27,813 nucleotides of DNA. Source: DAITAZ01 sp036824045 (GTDB lineage: Bacteria > Pseudomonadota > Gammaproteobacteria > Burkholderiales > Rhodocyclaceae). This document shows positions 15,968 to 24,698 of this stretch, one piece after another (position 1 is the first letter of the stretch; each line of letters opens with the position of its first letter). Below the pieces are notes generated by a model that made no database searches, had not been told where the DNA came from, and saw only the letters and a program-made list of their open reading frames with translations. The translations under genes were made by a program, and so were the position numbers. The stretch is taken from positions 1-27,813 of the forward strand of contig DAITAZ010000045.1 of NCBI GenBank assembly GCA_036824045.1, in the 5' to 3' direction.

Positions 15968-16008
15968 ACCGCGTCACCGGCAGATCGGGGCGCTCACCAT
16001 GACGCGGT
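15968..16008. repeat. 9-bp perfect inverted repeat in the regulator-mlaF divergent region
   Basis: ACCGCGTCA (15968-15976) and TGACGCGGT (16000-16008) are exact inverse complements with 23 bases between them. Their centres are 32 bases apart, close to three helical turns. The pair begins 34 bases upstream of the response-regulator ATG. It could be a protein-binding site or a cruciform. A separate smaller palindrome GCATCG-actg-CGATGC follows at 16012-16027. Confidence 0.6.
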
Positions 16009-16180
16009 GGCGCATCGACTGCGATGCAGAACAGGCCGGGGTGAGGGCGCGCACGGCGAGCGGATGCTATTCACCTTGACGGTCCGGGTGAGTTTAGCGC
16101 AACCGCTCTGCTGCGCTCCAATCCCGTGGATTGGGCATTTGCGCCCATCTGTCTTTGAAATGTTTGGTCACATGCCTGTC

Positions 16181-16189
16181 TGTTAGAAT
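16181..16189 (+). promoter_or_regulatory. Extended -10 promoter of the mla operon
   Basis: TGTTAGAAT is a TG-N-TAGAAT extended -10 element. A start near 16196 gives a leader of about 21 bases containing AAGGAGGGG (16203-16210), a strong Shine-Dalgarno sequence 6-8 bases before the GTG of mlaF. No good -35 is visible at the normal spacing, which is acceptable for an extended -10 promoter. Confidence 0.6.
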
Positions 16190-16216
16190 CGGTCCAACTT
16201 TCAAGGAGGGGCGCGC

Positions 16217-17026
16217 GTGTCCGAAGAACTGCTGGTCGAGTTGAATGACGTTGGCTTTGCCTACGACAGCCGGCCGATCCTCAAGGGCATCAACCTGCGC
16301 ATCCCGAGGGGGAAGGTGGTTGCCATCATGGGGGGCAGCGGTTGCGGCAAGACGACGTTGTTGCGCCTCATCGGCGGGCAGATCCGCCCCTCCCGTGGAA
16401 CGGTGCGGGTCGACGGGCAGGATGTGCCGACGCTCGATCAGGACCAACTCTACGCCTTGCGCCGCCGCATGGGCATGCTGTTCCAGTTCGGGGCGTTGTT
16501 TACCGACATGTCGGTTTTTGACAATGTGGCCTTCCAGATGCGGGAGCATACCGATTTGCCGGAGGCGTTGATCCGGGACCTGGTACTGATGAAATTGCAC
16601 GCGGTCGGTCTTCGGGGCGCCCATCAGCTCATGCCGTCCGAGCTCTCCGGCGGCATGGCGCGGCGGGTGGCCCTGGCCCGCGCGATCGCCCTGGACCCGG
16701 TGCTGATGATGTACGACGAGCCCTTCGCCGGTCTCGATCCCATCTCCCTTGGCGTGGTGGGGCAACTCATCCGCAGGCTCAACGATGCCCTGGGCGCCAG
16801 TTCCATCGTGGTCACCCACGACGTGCAGGAATCCCTGAAGATTGTGGACTACGTGTATTTCGTTTCCGAAGGCAAGGTCGTGGCGGAGGGTACGGCCGCA
16901 GAAATCCGCGCCTCTCATGCGCCATTCGTCCATCAGTTCGTGAATGCGGAGCCGGACGGCCCGGTGCCGTTCCACTATCCGGCCCCCGATTACGGCGTCC
17001 AACTCCTGGAGTCCGCCAATGTTTGA
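16217..17026 (+). CDS. mlaF: MlaF, ATPase of the phospholipid-transport ABC complex
   Basis: A 269-residue ABC ATPase that energises MlaFEDB, the inner-membrane complex moving phospholipids between the inner membrane and the periplasmic carrier MlaC. Walker A is GGSGCGKTT (about 39-47). The Q-loop lies in MGMLFQFGALF, the signature is LSGGM, Walker B with its catalytic Glu is VLMMYDEPFAGLDP, and the switch His is in VVTHD. FTDMSVFDNVAF is typical of the MlaF branch. The start is a GTG with a strong AAGGAGG site, and an in-frame earlier start is not available. The stop overlaps mlaE by 8 bases. Confidence 0.96.
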   Translation: MSEELLVELNDVGFAYDSRPILKGINLRIPRGKVVAIMGGSGCGKTTLLRLIGGQIRPSRGTVRVDGQDVPTLDQDQLYALRRRMGMLFQFGALFTDMSVFDNVAFQMREHTDLPEALIRDLVLMKLHAVGLRGAHQLMPSELSGGMARRVALARAIALDPVLMMYDEPFAGLDPISLGVVGQLIRRLNDALGASSIVVTHDVQESLKIVDYVYFVSEGKVVAEGTAAEIRASHAPFVHQFVNAEPDGPVPFHYPAPDYGVQLLESANV

Positions 17027-17813
17027 GGCAATCGCCAAGCCCCTGCGGTTGCTGGGCGGCAAGTCGGTCAATGGCATCTGGCGGCTGGGCTACGCCAGCC
17101 GGTTCCTGCTGGCCGTCCTGCTCCATTCCGGCGCGGCCTTCCGCCGGTTCGGGCTGACCGTGCGCGAGATTTATTTCAGCGGCGTGCTTTCGCTCATCAT
17201 CATCGTGGTGTCTGGGCTCTTTGTGGGCATGGTGCTCGGGCTTCAGGGGTACGACACGCTCCAGCGGTTTGGCTCCGCCTCGGCGCTGGGCACCCTGGTG
17301 GCGCTCTCGCTGGTGCGGGAACTGGGGCCGGTGGTGGCGGGGCTGCTCTTCGCCAGCCGCGCTGGCTCTGCGATCACGGCCGAGATCGGCTTGATGAAAG
17401 CCACCGAACAGCTCTCGGCCATGGAGATGATGGCCGTCAATCCCATCGCCCGGGTGGTGGCGCCACGGTTCTGGGCGGGGGTGATTTCCATGCCCTTGCT
17501 GGCCGCGCTGTTTTCGGCGATGGGGGTATTTGGCGGCTACCTGGTGGGGGTGGTGCTGATCGGGGTGGACGAGGGCATCTTCTGGTCACAGATGCAGGCC
17601 TCGGTCGATTTCCGGGAAGACGTGGTCAATGGTTTCATCAAGAGCGTCGTGTTTGGCGCTGCGGTGTCGATCATTGCCGTATTCGAAGGCTACGATGCCG
17701 CGCCCACTGCCGAGGGGGTGTCGGGTGCCACCACTCGTACCGTGGTGACCTCTTCCCTCGCCATTCTGGCGCTGGATTTCTTGCTGACTGCTTTCATGTT
17801 CAGGGGGCTGTAA
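17019..17813 (+). CDS. mlaE: MlaE, permease of the phospholipid-transport ABC complex
   Basis: A 264-residue MlaE/YrbE permease with about five to six hydrophobic segments. The signature region runs from GLFVGMVLGLQGYDTL through LGTLVALSLVRELGPVVAGLLFASRAGSAITAEIG-type sequence to MKATEQLSAMEMMAVNP. I start it at ATG 17019, which overlaps the mlaF end and has GGAG 7 bases upstream; the longer frame beginning at 16944 is internal to mlaF. It forms the membrane dimer on which the MlaD hexamer sits. The stop overlaps the mlaD start as TAATG. Confidence 0.96.
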   Translation: MFEAIAKPLRLLGGKSVNGIWRLGYASRFLLAVLLHSGAAFRRFGLTVREIYFSGVLSLIIIVVSGLFVGMVLGLQGYDTLQRFGSASALGTLVALSLVRELGPVVAGLLFASRAGSAITAEIGLMKATEQLSAMEMMAVNPIARVVAPRFWAGVISMPLLAALFSAMGVFGGYLVGVVLIGVDEGIFWSQMQASVDFREDVVNGFIKSVVFGAAVSIIAVFEGYDAAPTAEGVSGATTRTVVTSSLAILALDFLLTAFMFRGL

Positions 17814-18283
17814 TGAATCGAACCATCCTCGATCTCTGGGTGGGCATTTTCGTGGCGCTGGGGCTGGCGGCGCTGGTCTTTCTCGCCATGAAAGTCGGGA
17901 ACCTGGCCTCCAGCAGTGTGTCGGAGGTGTATCGCCTCGAAGCGCGGTTCGACAACATTGGCGGTCTCAAGGTCCGGGCCCCGGTCAAAAGCGCCGGGGT
18001 GGTGGTGGGCCGGGTGACCCATATCGGGCTGGACCCCAAGGACTACCGGGCGGTGGTGACCATGGACATGGATGTGCGCTACCAGTTTCCCAAGGACACC
18101 ATCGCCAGCATCCTCACCTCCGGTCTGCTGGGCGAGCAGTATGTGGGCTTTGCCGTGGGGGGCGACGAGCAGAACCTGAAGGCAGGCGAGATGGTGCGCC
18201 AGACCCAGTCCGCCGTGGTGCTGGAAACGCTGATCGGCCAGTTCCTGTTCAGCAAAGCAGCTGAAGGATCTGACAAAAAGTGA
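17813..18283 (+). CDS. mlaD: MlaD, MCE-domain periplasmic ring subunit
   Basis: A 156-residue protein with an N-terminal transmembrane helix (about 7-27) and one MCE domain (about 38-118: YRLEARFDNIGGLKVRAPVKSAGVVVGRV..., then SGLLGEQYVGF). MlaD forms a hexameric ring anchored in the inner membrane that binds and passes phospholipids. The length is normal for the family. Translation is coupled to mlaE (TAATG overlap). A 44-base gap with a small hairpin separates it from mlaA. Confidence 0.95.
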   Translation: MNRTILDLWVGIFVALGLAALVFLAMKVGNLASSSVSEVYRLEARFDNIGGLKVRAPVKSAGVVVGRVTHIGLDPKDYRAVVTMDMDVRYQFPKDTIASILTSGLLGEQYVGFAVGGDEQNLKAGEMVRQTQSAVVLETLIGQFLFSKAAEGSDKK

Positions 18284-18295
18284 CGATAAAAGGCC

Positions 18296-18321
18296 GGTCC
18301 TGACAAGGGAGAAAAAGGACC
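18296..18321 (+). promoter_or_regulatory. Small hairpin covering the mlaA ribosome-binding site
   Basis: GGTCCT (18296-18301) pairs with AGGACC (18316-18321) around a 14-base purine-rich loop. The right arm contains AGGA, the likely Shine-Dalgarno sequence 8 bases before the GTG of mlaA. If it forms, the hairpin would partly hide the site and could tune the ratio of MlaA to MlaD. This is a modest 6-bp stem. Confidence 0.35.
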
Positions 18322-18327
18322 AACCCC

Positions 18328-19185
18328 GTGCAACAACAAAAAAAAAGCCGCCGCGCCGCGGCGTGCGGTGCAATTACTGCAGCCCTCCTGCTTTCGGGCT
18401 GTGCGTCCACCGGGAATCCCCACGATTCGCTGGAGCGGTTCAACCGGACCATGTTCGCCTTCAACGAAGGCTTGGACAAGGCGGTGCTCAAGCCTGTGGC
18501 CAAGGGCTACGAGGCGGCAGTGCCTTTGCCCGGCCGTATTGGCGTGTCCAATTTCTTCGGCAACGTGGGGGACCTGTGGATCGGCGTGAACAACCTGCTT
18601 CAGGGCAAGGTGGGTGACGCCGTCAGCGACGTGGGCCGATTGCTCGTCAACAGTACCTTCGGCATTCTGGGGTTTTTCGACGTGGCGACCGAGTTCGGAC
18701 TCGAAAAGCACGACGAGGACTTCGGCCAGACCCTGGGCCGCTGGGGGGTGGGCGAGGGGCCTTTCCTGGTGCTGCCGGTGTTCGGTCCCCGCACTCTGCG
18801 CGATGCCTTCGGGCTGGCGGCGGATACGATGACTGACCCCATCCGGGAGGTGAAGCCGGCCGATTCCCGCTACAGTCTCCTCGGCTTGCGCCTCATCGAC
18901 ATCCGGGCCCAGTTGCTCACCGCCAACACCCTGGTGGAGGGGGCGGCGCTGGACAAGTACTCCTACCTGCGCCAGGCCTATCTCCAGCGACGCCGTTCGC
19001 TGGTGCATGACGGCAATCCTCCCCGCTCCCGGGACGAGGACGACGAGGCCAGGCTGGCGCCGGAAAACCGGATCGTCTACCGCGATCCGGAAGAAGGTGT
19101 CGGCGAGTTACGCTTTGTCAGCGTTAATACCAACGCCGGCGGCAGCACAGAAACGACGGCTTTGACGAACTCAACGGAGAACTGA
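18328..19185 (+). CDS. mlaA: MlaA (VacJ), outer-membrane phospholipid-removal lipoprotein
   Basis: A 285-residue lipoprotein. The signal peptide ends at the lipobox LLSGC with Cys25. The body matches VacJ/MlaA: DSLERFNRTMFAFNEGLDKAVLKPVAKGYEAAVP-type start, SNFFGNVGDLW, GRLLVNSTFGILGFFDVATE, FGQTLGRWGVGEGPFLVLPVFGP and the RDAFG region. MlaA forms a ring in the inner leaflet of the outer membrane that removes misplaced phospholipids and passes them to MlaC. In E. coli mlaA is encoded elsewhere; here it sits inside the operon between mlaD and mlaC. The start is GTG, and codons 4-6 contain an A9 run. The acidic, Asn/Thr-rich tail after about 235 is variable in the family. Confidence 0.95.
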   Translation: MQQQKKSRRAAACGAITAALLLSGCASTGNPHDSLERFNRTMFAFNEGLDKAVLKPVAKGYEAAVPLPGRIGVSNFFGNVGDLWIGVNNLLQGKVGDAVSDVGRLLVNSTFGILGFFDVATEFGLEKHDEDFGQTLGRWGVGEGPFLVLPVFGPRTLRDAFGLAADTMTDPIREVKPADSRYSLLGLRLIDIRAQLLTANTLVEGAALDKYSYLRQAYLQRRRSLVHDGNPPRSRDEDDEARLAPENRIVYRDPEEGVGELRFVSVNTNAGGSTETTALTNSTEN

Positions 19186-19188
19186 AAA

Positions 19189-19791
19189 ATGAAAAACTGG
19201 ATCATGGGCCTGGCCTTGTCCGTGGGCGTGCTGGCAGGGGCCGCCGCCTTCGCGCAAGAGGCCGCGCCGGACGTGCAGGTGCGCACGGTCACCAACGACG
19301 TGGTGTCCATCGTCCGGCAGGATAAGGACATCCAGGCCGGCAACACCCGCAAGGTGCTGGAACTGGTGGACCAGAAGGTGTTGCCCCATTTCGACTTTGT
19401 GCACATGACCCGTCTGGCGGTGGGGCGCAACTGGCGCGCCGCCTCTCCGGAGCAGCAGAAGCAGCTCACGGCCGAATTCCGCACGCTGCTGGTCAAGACC
19501 TATTCCAGCGCGCTGACCGAGTACCGGGACCAGAGGATCGATGTCAAGCCGCTCAAGCTCACGCCGACCGACACCGATGTGGTCGTGCGCACCCAGGTGG
19601 TCCAGCCGGGACGGGCGCCCATTGCCCTGGACTACAACCTGGAAAAAACCGAGGGGGGCTGGAAGGTATACGACGTGGCGGTGGCCGGGGTGAGTCTGGT
19701 GACCAACTATCGTGAGTCCTTCGCCGCCGAAGTCCGCAACGGCGGCATTGACGGCTTGATCAAGTCGCTCCAGGCCAAGAACCGTGGCTGA
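19189..19791 (+). CDS. mlaC: MlaC, periplasmic phospholipid carrier
   Basis: A 200-residue secreted protein of the MlaC/Ttg2D family. A signal peptide runs to about residue 22 (cleavage probably AFA|QE). The mature part holds the family pattern VLPHFDFVHMTRLAVGRNWRAASPEQQ, FRTLLVKTYSSAL, and GWKVYDVAVAGVSLVTNYRESF at the C-terminal half. It shuttles one phospholipid at a time between MlaA in the outer membrane and MlaFEDB in the inner membrane. It starts 3 bases after mlaA and overlaps the GTG of mlaB. Confidence 0.95.
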   Translation: MKNWIMGLALSVGVLAGAAAFAQEAAPDVQVRTVTNDVVSIVRQDKDIQAGNTRKVLELVDQKVLPHFDFVHMTRLAVGRNWRAASPEQQKQLTAEFRTLLVKTYSSALTEYRDQRIDVKPLKLTPTDTDVVVRTQVVQPGRAPIALDYNLEKTEGGWKVYDVAVAGVSLVTNYRESFAAEVRNGGIDGLIKSLQAKNRG

Positions 19792-20053
19792 AACCCTCCG
19801 CCTCAGCGGGCCGCTCACGGCGCTTGCCGCCCGGGAGCAACTGGAGCGGGGCGCAGCCGCCCTGGCCCGGAGCGGAGTCGATTTCGATCTCGCCGCCGTG
19901 CGGGAGGTGGATTCCGCGGGGCTGGCCGTGGTGTTGGGCTGGGTGCGTGCCGGGCAGCGCAGTGGCCATCCGGTGCGGATCGTGGCGGCGCCTCCAAGCC
20001 TGCGCAGCCTGGCCGAACTGTATGGCGTGACCGAACTGCTGCCGCTGGCCTGA
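19784..20053 (+). CDS. mlaB: MlaB, STAS-domain regulatory subunit
   Basis: An 89-residue single STAS-domain protein starting at a GTG that overlaps the mlaC stop by 8 bases. The conserved loop is VREVDSAGLAVVLGW (about 36-50), with a Ser at the position that is often a Ser or Thr in STAS proteins. In the Mla complex MlaB binds MlaF and is needed for its stability and ATPase activity. It is the last gene of the mla operon. A terminator hairpin follows about 130 bases downstream. Confidence 0.93.
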   Translation: MAETLRLSGPLTALAAREQLERGAAALARSGVDFDLAAVREVDSAGLAVVLGWVRAGQRSGHPVRIVAAPPSLRSLAELYGVTELLPLA

Positions 20054-20155
20054 GAGCGGCTAAGCCCCTGATTCAGCGTGCATCGCGTTTCAGGTGGCGA
20101 GCGCAGCCTGGGGCGTGGAGAGGTGTGTCGCTTGCCGCATTTTGTGGCAGTCGAG

Positions 20156-20164
20156 TGTTACAAT
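20156..20164 (+). promoter_or_regulatory. Extended -10 promoter of the ABC-2/ibaG/murA genes
   Basis: TGTTACAAT is a TG-N-TACAAT extended -10 element, nearly identical to the one before mlaF. Transcription would start near 20171, giving a leader of about 58 bases. No convincing -35 is present. The leader contains the terminator hairpin at 20185-20217. Confidence 0.5.
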
Positions 20165-20184
20165 CCGCCCGCAATTGCTTCCCA

Positions 20185-20217
20185 CCGGCCGCCCCCGAGC
20201 GGCCGGTTTTCTTTTTC
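20185..20217 (+). terminator. Intrinsic terminator (end of mla operon) lying in the leader of the next gene
   Basis: CCGGCCGC (20185-20192) and GCGGCCGG (20199-20206) form a perfect 8-bp GC stem with a 6-base loop, followed at once by TTTTCTTTTTC. This is a textbook intrinsic terminator. It ends only about 11 bases before the ATG of the following ABC ATPase and lies downstream of that gene's candidate promoter, so it may also act as an attenuator. Confidence 0.85.
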
Positions 20218-20228
20218 TCGCGAATGCC

Positions 20229-21134
20229 ATGGCCCCAGCCATCCAGATCGATCAAGTCAGCAAACGCTTTGGCGCGCTCCAGGCCCTGGCGGGCGTGGAC
20301 CTGCGGGTGGAGGAGGGTGAGTTCTTCGGCCTGCTGGGCCCCAATGGTGCGGGCAAGACCACTCTCATCAGCGCCCTGGCCGGACTGGTGCGGCCCGACA
20401 GCGGGCGGCTGCAGGTGCTGGGGCACGACGTGGTGGCGGCCTATCGCGAGGCGCGGCGAAAGCTGGGGGTGGTCCCCCAGGAACTGGTGTTCGATCCCTT
20501 CTTCTCGGTGCGCGAGGCGCTCCGCATCCAGTCCGGCTACTTCGGCTTGTCCAACAACGACGCCTGGATCGACGAGCTTCTGGACAATCTGGACCTCACC
20601 GCCAAGGCGGATACCAACATGCGGCAGCTCTCCGGCGGGATGAAGCGGCGCGTGCTGGTGGGGCTGGCGCTGGTGCACCGGCCGCCGGTGATCGTGCTGG
20701 ACGAACCCACCGCCGGCGTGGACGTGGAACTGCGGCAAACCCTGTGGGCCTTCATCCGTCGTCTCAACCAGCAGGGGCACACCATCGTGCTCACCACTCA
20801 TTATCTGGAGGAGGCGGAAAGCCTCTGCGGGCGCATCGCCATGCTCAAGCAGGGCCGGGTGGTGGCGCTGGATTCCACCGCCAATCTGCTCAGCCGCTAT
20901 TCCCGGCATTCCCTGAAACTGCGCCTGCGTGACGGCGCGCCGCTTCCCCCCGCCCTGGCCGGACGGGCCACGCCAACCACCGCTGGCGCCTTTTCGGTAC
21001 CGCTGGCGAGCTTCGACGAGATCGAAGAGGTGCTGCACACCCTGCACGCGGCCGGCGCCAAGGTGGAGGAAATGGAGATCGCCAAACCGGATCTGGAAGA
21101 GGTCTTCGTTACCGTGATGCAGCAGGCAGCCTGA
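20229..21134 (+). CDS. yadG: ABC-2 transporter ATPase (YadG/CcmA type)
   Basis: A 301-residue ABC ATPase. Walker A is GPNGAGKTT (37-45), the Q-loop lies in VVPQELVFDPFFSVREAL, the signature is LSGGM (134-138), Walker B with Glu is VIVLDEPTAGVD (154-165), and the switch His is in VLTTHYLEEAE. The C-terminal extension (about 215-301) ends in IAKPDLEEVFVTVM, common in ABC-2 export ATPases. I chose ATG 20229; no Shine-Dalgarno sequence precedes it, only a pyrimidine-rich run and the terminator. It pairs with the permease encoded 8 bases downstream. The substrate is unknown. The position next to mla and murA is one I recall for betaproteobacteria. Confidence 0.92.
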   Translation: MAPAIQIDQVSKRFGALQALAGVDLRVEEGEFFGLLGPNGAGKTTLISALAGLVRPDSGRLQVLGHDVVAAYREARRKLGVVPQELVFDPFFSVREALRIQSGYFGLSNNDAWIDELLDNLDLTAKADTNMRQLSGGMKRRVLVGLALVHRPPVIVLDEPTAGVDVELRQTLWAFIRRLNQQGHTIVLTTHYLEEAESLCGRIAMLKQGRVVALDSTANLLSRYSRHSLKLRLRDGAPLPPALAGRATPTTAGAFSVPLASFDEIEEVLHTLHAAGAKVEEMEIAKPDLEEVFVTVMQQAA

Positions 21135-21141
21135 GCACCCC

Positions 21142-21900
21142 ATGAGCCCCGGATTCCGTACCCTGCTCTACAAGGAACTGCTGCGCTTCTGGAAGGTGAG
21201 CTTCCAGACCATGGCCGCCCCGGTGCTCACCGCGCTGCTTTACCTGCTGATCTTTTCCCACGTGCTGGAGCAGCACGTGCGGGTGTACGACAGCCTCTCC
21301 TACACCGCATTCCTGGTGCCCGGGCTGGTGATGATGTCGGTGCTGCAGAACGCATTCGCCAACAGTTCCTCCTCGCTCATCCAGTCCAAGGTCACAGGCA
21401 ACATCATTTTCGTGCTGCTGCCGCCCATCTCCTATCAGGAGTTCTTTGCTGCCTACGTGGTGGCCGCCATGCTCCGCGGGCTGGCGGTGGGCCTCGGCGT
21501 GCTGGTGGTGACGGTGTGGTTTGTGGAGTTGCGGCTCGAACACCCCCTGTGGGTGCTGGTGTTCACTGCCCTGGGCGGAGCCCTCATGGGCTGCCTGGGG
21601 GTGATCGCCGGGATCTGGGCGGACAAGTTCGACCAGCTTGCCGCGTTTCAAAATTTCATCATCATGCCGCTCACCTTCTTGTCCGGCGTGTTCTACTCCA
21701 TCCACTCGCTGCCCGCCTTCTGGCAGCAGGTGTCGCATTTCAATCCGGTGTTCTACATGATCGACGGCTTCCGCTTCGGCTTCTTCGGGGTGTCCGATGT
21801 GTCCCCCTGGCTGAGCCTTTCGGTGGTCGGCGCCTGTTTCGCCGGGCTCTCCGTTTTTACTTTGGTCTTGTTGAGGAGCGGCTACAAGCTGCGTGGTTGA
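21142..21900 (+). CDS. yadH: ABC-2 transporter permease (YadH type)
   Basis: A 252-residue polytopic protein with about six hydrophobic segments, typical of ABC-2 membrane subunits. The N-terminal cytoplasmic helix is GFRTLLYKELLRFWKV. The family pattern in the C-terminal half is NFIIMPLTFLSGVFYSIHSLPAFWQQVSHFNPVFYMIDGFRFGFFGVSD, shared by YadH-like and polysaccharide or drug exporters. The protein would form a dimer with two copies of the preceding ATPase. The substrate cannot be told from the sequence. Confidence 0.92.
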   Translation: MSPGFRTLLYKELLRFWKVSFQTMAAPVLTALLYLLIFSHVLEQHVRVYDSLSYTAFLVPGLVMMSVLQNAFANSSSSLIQSKVTGNIIFVLLPPISYQEFFAAYVVAAMLRGLAVGLGVLVVTVWFVELRLEHPLWVLVFTALGGALMGCLGVIAGIWADKFDQLAAFQNFIIMPLTFLSGVFYSIHSLPAFWQQVSHFNPVFYMIDGFRFGFFGVSDVSPWLSLSVVGACFAGLSVFTLVLLRSGYKLRG

Positions 21901-21901
21901 T

Positions 21902-22136
21902 ATGGTTAATCCGGAAGATATTCAGGCCTGGATCGTTGCCGGCCTGCCCTGCGAGCACTGCCAGGTGGCGGGCGACGGTCAGCACTTCGAGGCGGTGATC
22001 GTCAGCGCCGCCTTTGCCGGCAAGTCCCGCGTCCAGCGTCACCAACTGGTCTATGGCGCCCTGGGCACCAAGATGCACGACACCATTCATGCGCTCTCCA
22101 TGCGCACCCTGACCCCGGAAGAGTGGAACGCGCAAC

Positions 22137-22144
<8 letters not shown>
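21902..22144 (+). CDS. ibaG: BolA/IbaG family protein
   Basis: An 80-residue BolA-fold protein with the IbaG pattern: NPEDIQAWIVAGLPCEHCQVAGDG, HFEAVIVSAAFAGKSRVQRHQLVY, and the C-terminal helix-loop KMHDTIHALSMRTLTPEEW. The conserved His in IHALS is the residue that helps bind a shared [2Fe-2S] cluster with monothiol glutaredoxins in this family. A GTG three codons earlier (21893) is an alternative start. ibaG next to murA is a common gamma- and betaproteobacterial arrangement. It overlaps the murA GTG by 8 bases. Confidence 0.92.
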
Positions 22145-23387
<1,243 letters not shown>

Positions 23388-23396
23388 TCCTCCGGC

Positions 23397-23412
23397 GGGC
23401 GGCGCGCCGCCC
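23397..23412. repeat. 16-bp perfect palindrome between murA and the AAA gene
   Basis: GGGCGGCGCGCCGCCC is a perfect palindrome 9 bases behind the murA stop. It has no loop and no T-run, so it is not a standard terminator, but the strong GC stem could pause polymerase or stabilise the murA 3' end. Confidence 0.5.
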
Positions 23413-23435
23413 CCGCCCAGCCACCGGGTCTGCCG

Positions 23436-24686
23436 ATGGACGCCTTGTACAAGCTCATCCTCACCGACAACCCGGTGTTCGCCGGCGGGCTCGCGCTGGG
23501 CCTGCTCGGTGTGGCCGCCATGTGGCTGCGCAGCGCCGGCCCCGCCATCCTGCGCTTTCTGCGCCGCTACCTGGTGTCCACCCTCGCCGTGGATAACCGG
23601 GACGAGATCATGTTCGACACCCTGGTGGAGTACATGAACTCCCGGGACGTGCTGCGGCGGATCAACCAGTTCACCGTCAAGGCCGTCAAGGAAACCGCCG
23701 AGTACCAGAGCTTTGCCGACGATGTGCGCCAGGGCGCCCGGCCCCAGGCCTTTCTCTCCCCCGGCGAGGGCTTCCACCTCTTCCGGCTGGACGGCCGCCT
23801 GATGTGGATGACCCGCGAAGTCACCGTCGGCCAGCAGATTCTCGAACGCATCACCCTCTCCTGCTTCGGGCGGGACAAGACCGCGCTCGAAGGCCTTCTC
23901 CACGCCGCCATCGAAGAGCGGGTGGAGCGGGAACTGACCAAGATCGCCATCTACATTCCCAACCCCTACACCCAGGGCGACTGGTCCCGCGCCAAGCTGG
24001 GCAACAACCGCCAGCTGAGCTCCATCGTCCTCAAGGCAGGGCAGGTGGAAAGCATCCTTGCAGACCTGCAGCGCTTCTTCGCTTCCCGCGGGCGCTACGA
24101 GCAACTGGGCATTCCCTGGCGGCGGGGTTATCTGCTCTACGGCTCGCCCGGCACCGGCAAAACCTCGCTGGTGACCGCCCTGGCCTCCGAACTGCGCCTG
24201 AACGTGTGCAGCCTGAGCCTTGCCGCCTCCGGCATCACCGACGACAAGATCCACAGCCTCCTGGCCAGCGTGCCGCCCCGCTCCATCATCCTCATCGAGG
24301 ATGTGGACGCCTTCTTCCGCCAGCGGGAGCAGCAAAGCCAGCAGGTCAAGCTCTCCTTCTCCGGCTTTCTCAACGCGCTGGACGGAGTCGCCGCCCACGA
24401 AGGCTCCGTCGTGTTCATGACCACCAACCACCCGGAAGTGCTGGACGCTGCCGTGGTGCGCTCCGGCCGGGTGGATTTCCGCATGGAACTCAGCCTGTGC
24501 GACCGCCACCAGTTGGAAGGCATGTTCCGCAAGTTCCACGACGACCCCGCTGCCGCCCGCCACTTCGCCGCCGCCCTGCCCGAGGGGCGCTGGTCCCCCG
24601 CTGCCGTGCAGGAACGCCTGCTCAAGGCGGGCACGGTGGAAGAGGCGTTGGGGTTGTTTGCCTCTCCCCCGCCCCCCGGCGCCTGA
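23436..24686 (+). CDS. BCS1-type AAA ATPase with N-terminal transmembrane segment
   Basis: A 416-residue protein resembling mitochondrial Bcs1 through most of its length. Residues about 12-31 are hydrophobic and probably membrane-spanning. Residues about 45-200 match the layout of the BCS1 N-terminal domain. The AAA core has Walker A GSPGTGKT (236-243), SLSLAASGITDDKIHSLL, Walker B IILIEDVD (284-291), SFSGFLNALDGV (308-318), the sensor segment FMTTNHPE (327-334) and RSGRVD (342-347) with the likely arginine finger. In mitochondria Bcs1 moves the folded Rieske iron-sulfur protein across the inner membrane. What the bacterial relatives move is not established, and no Rieske or bc1 gene lies in this window. 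It follows murA by 48 bases and converges on recQ. Confidence 0.85.
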   Translation: MDALYKLILTDNPVFAGGLALGLLGVAAMWLRSAGPAILRFLRRYLVSTLAVDNRDEIMFDTLVEYMNSRDVLRRINQFTVKAVKETAEYQSFADDVRQGARPQAFLSPGEGFHLFRLDGRLMWMTREVTVGQQILERITLSCFGRDKTALEGLLHAAIEERVERELTKIAIYIPNPYTQGDWSRAKLGNNRQLSSIVLKAGQVESILADLQRFFASRGRYEQLGIPWRRGYLLYGSPGTGKTSLVTALASELRLNVCSLSLAASGITDDKIHSLLASVPPRSIILIEDVDAFFRQREQQSQQVKLSFSGFLNALDGVAAHEGSVVFMTTNHPEVLDAAVVRSGRVDFRMELSLCDRHQLEGMFRKFHDDPAAARHFAAALPEGRWSPAAVQERLLKAGTVEEALGLFASPPPPGA

Positions 24687-24698
24687 ACGGTTCCCGTT

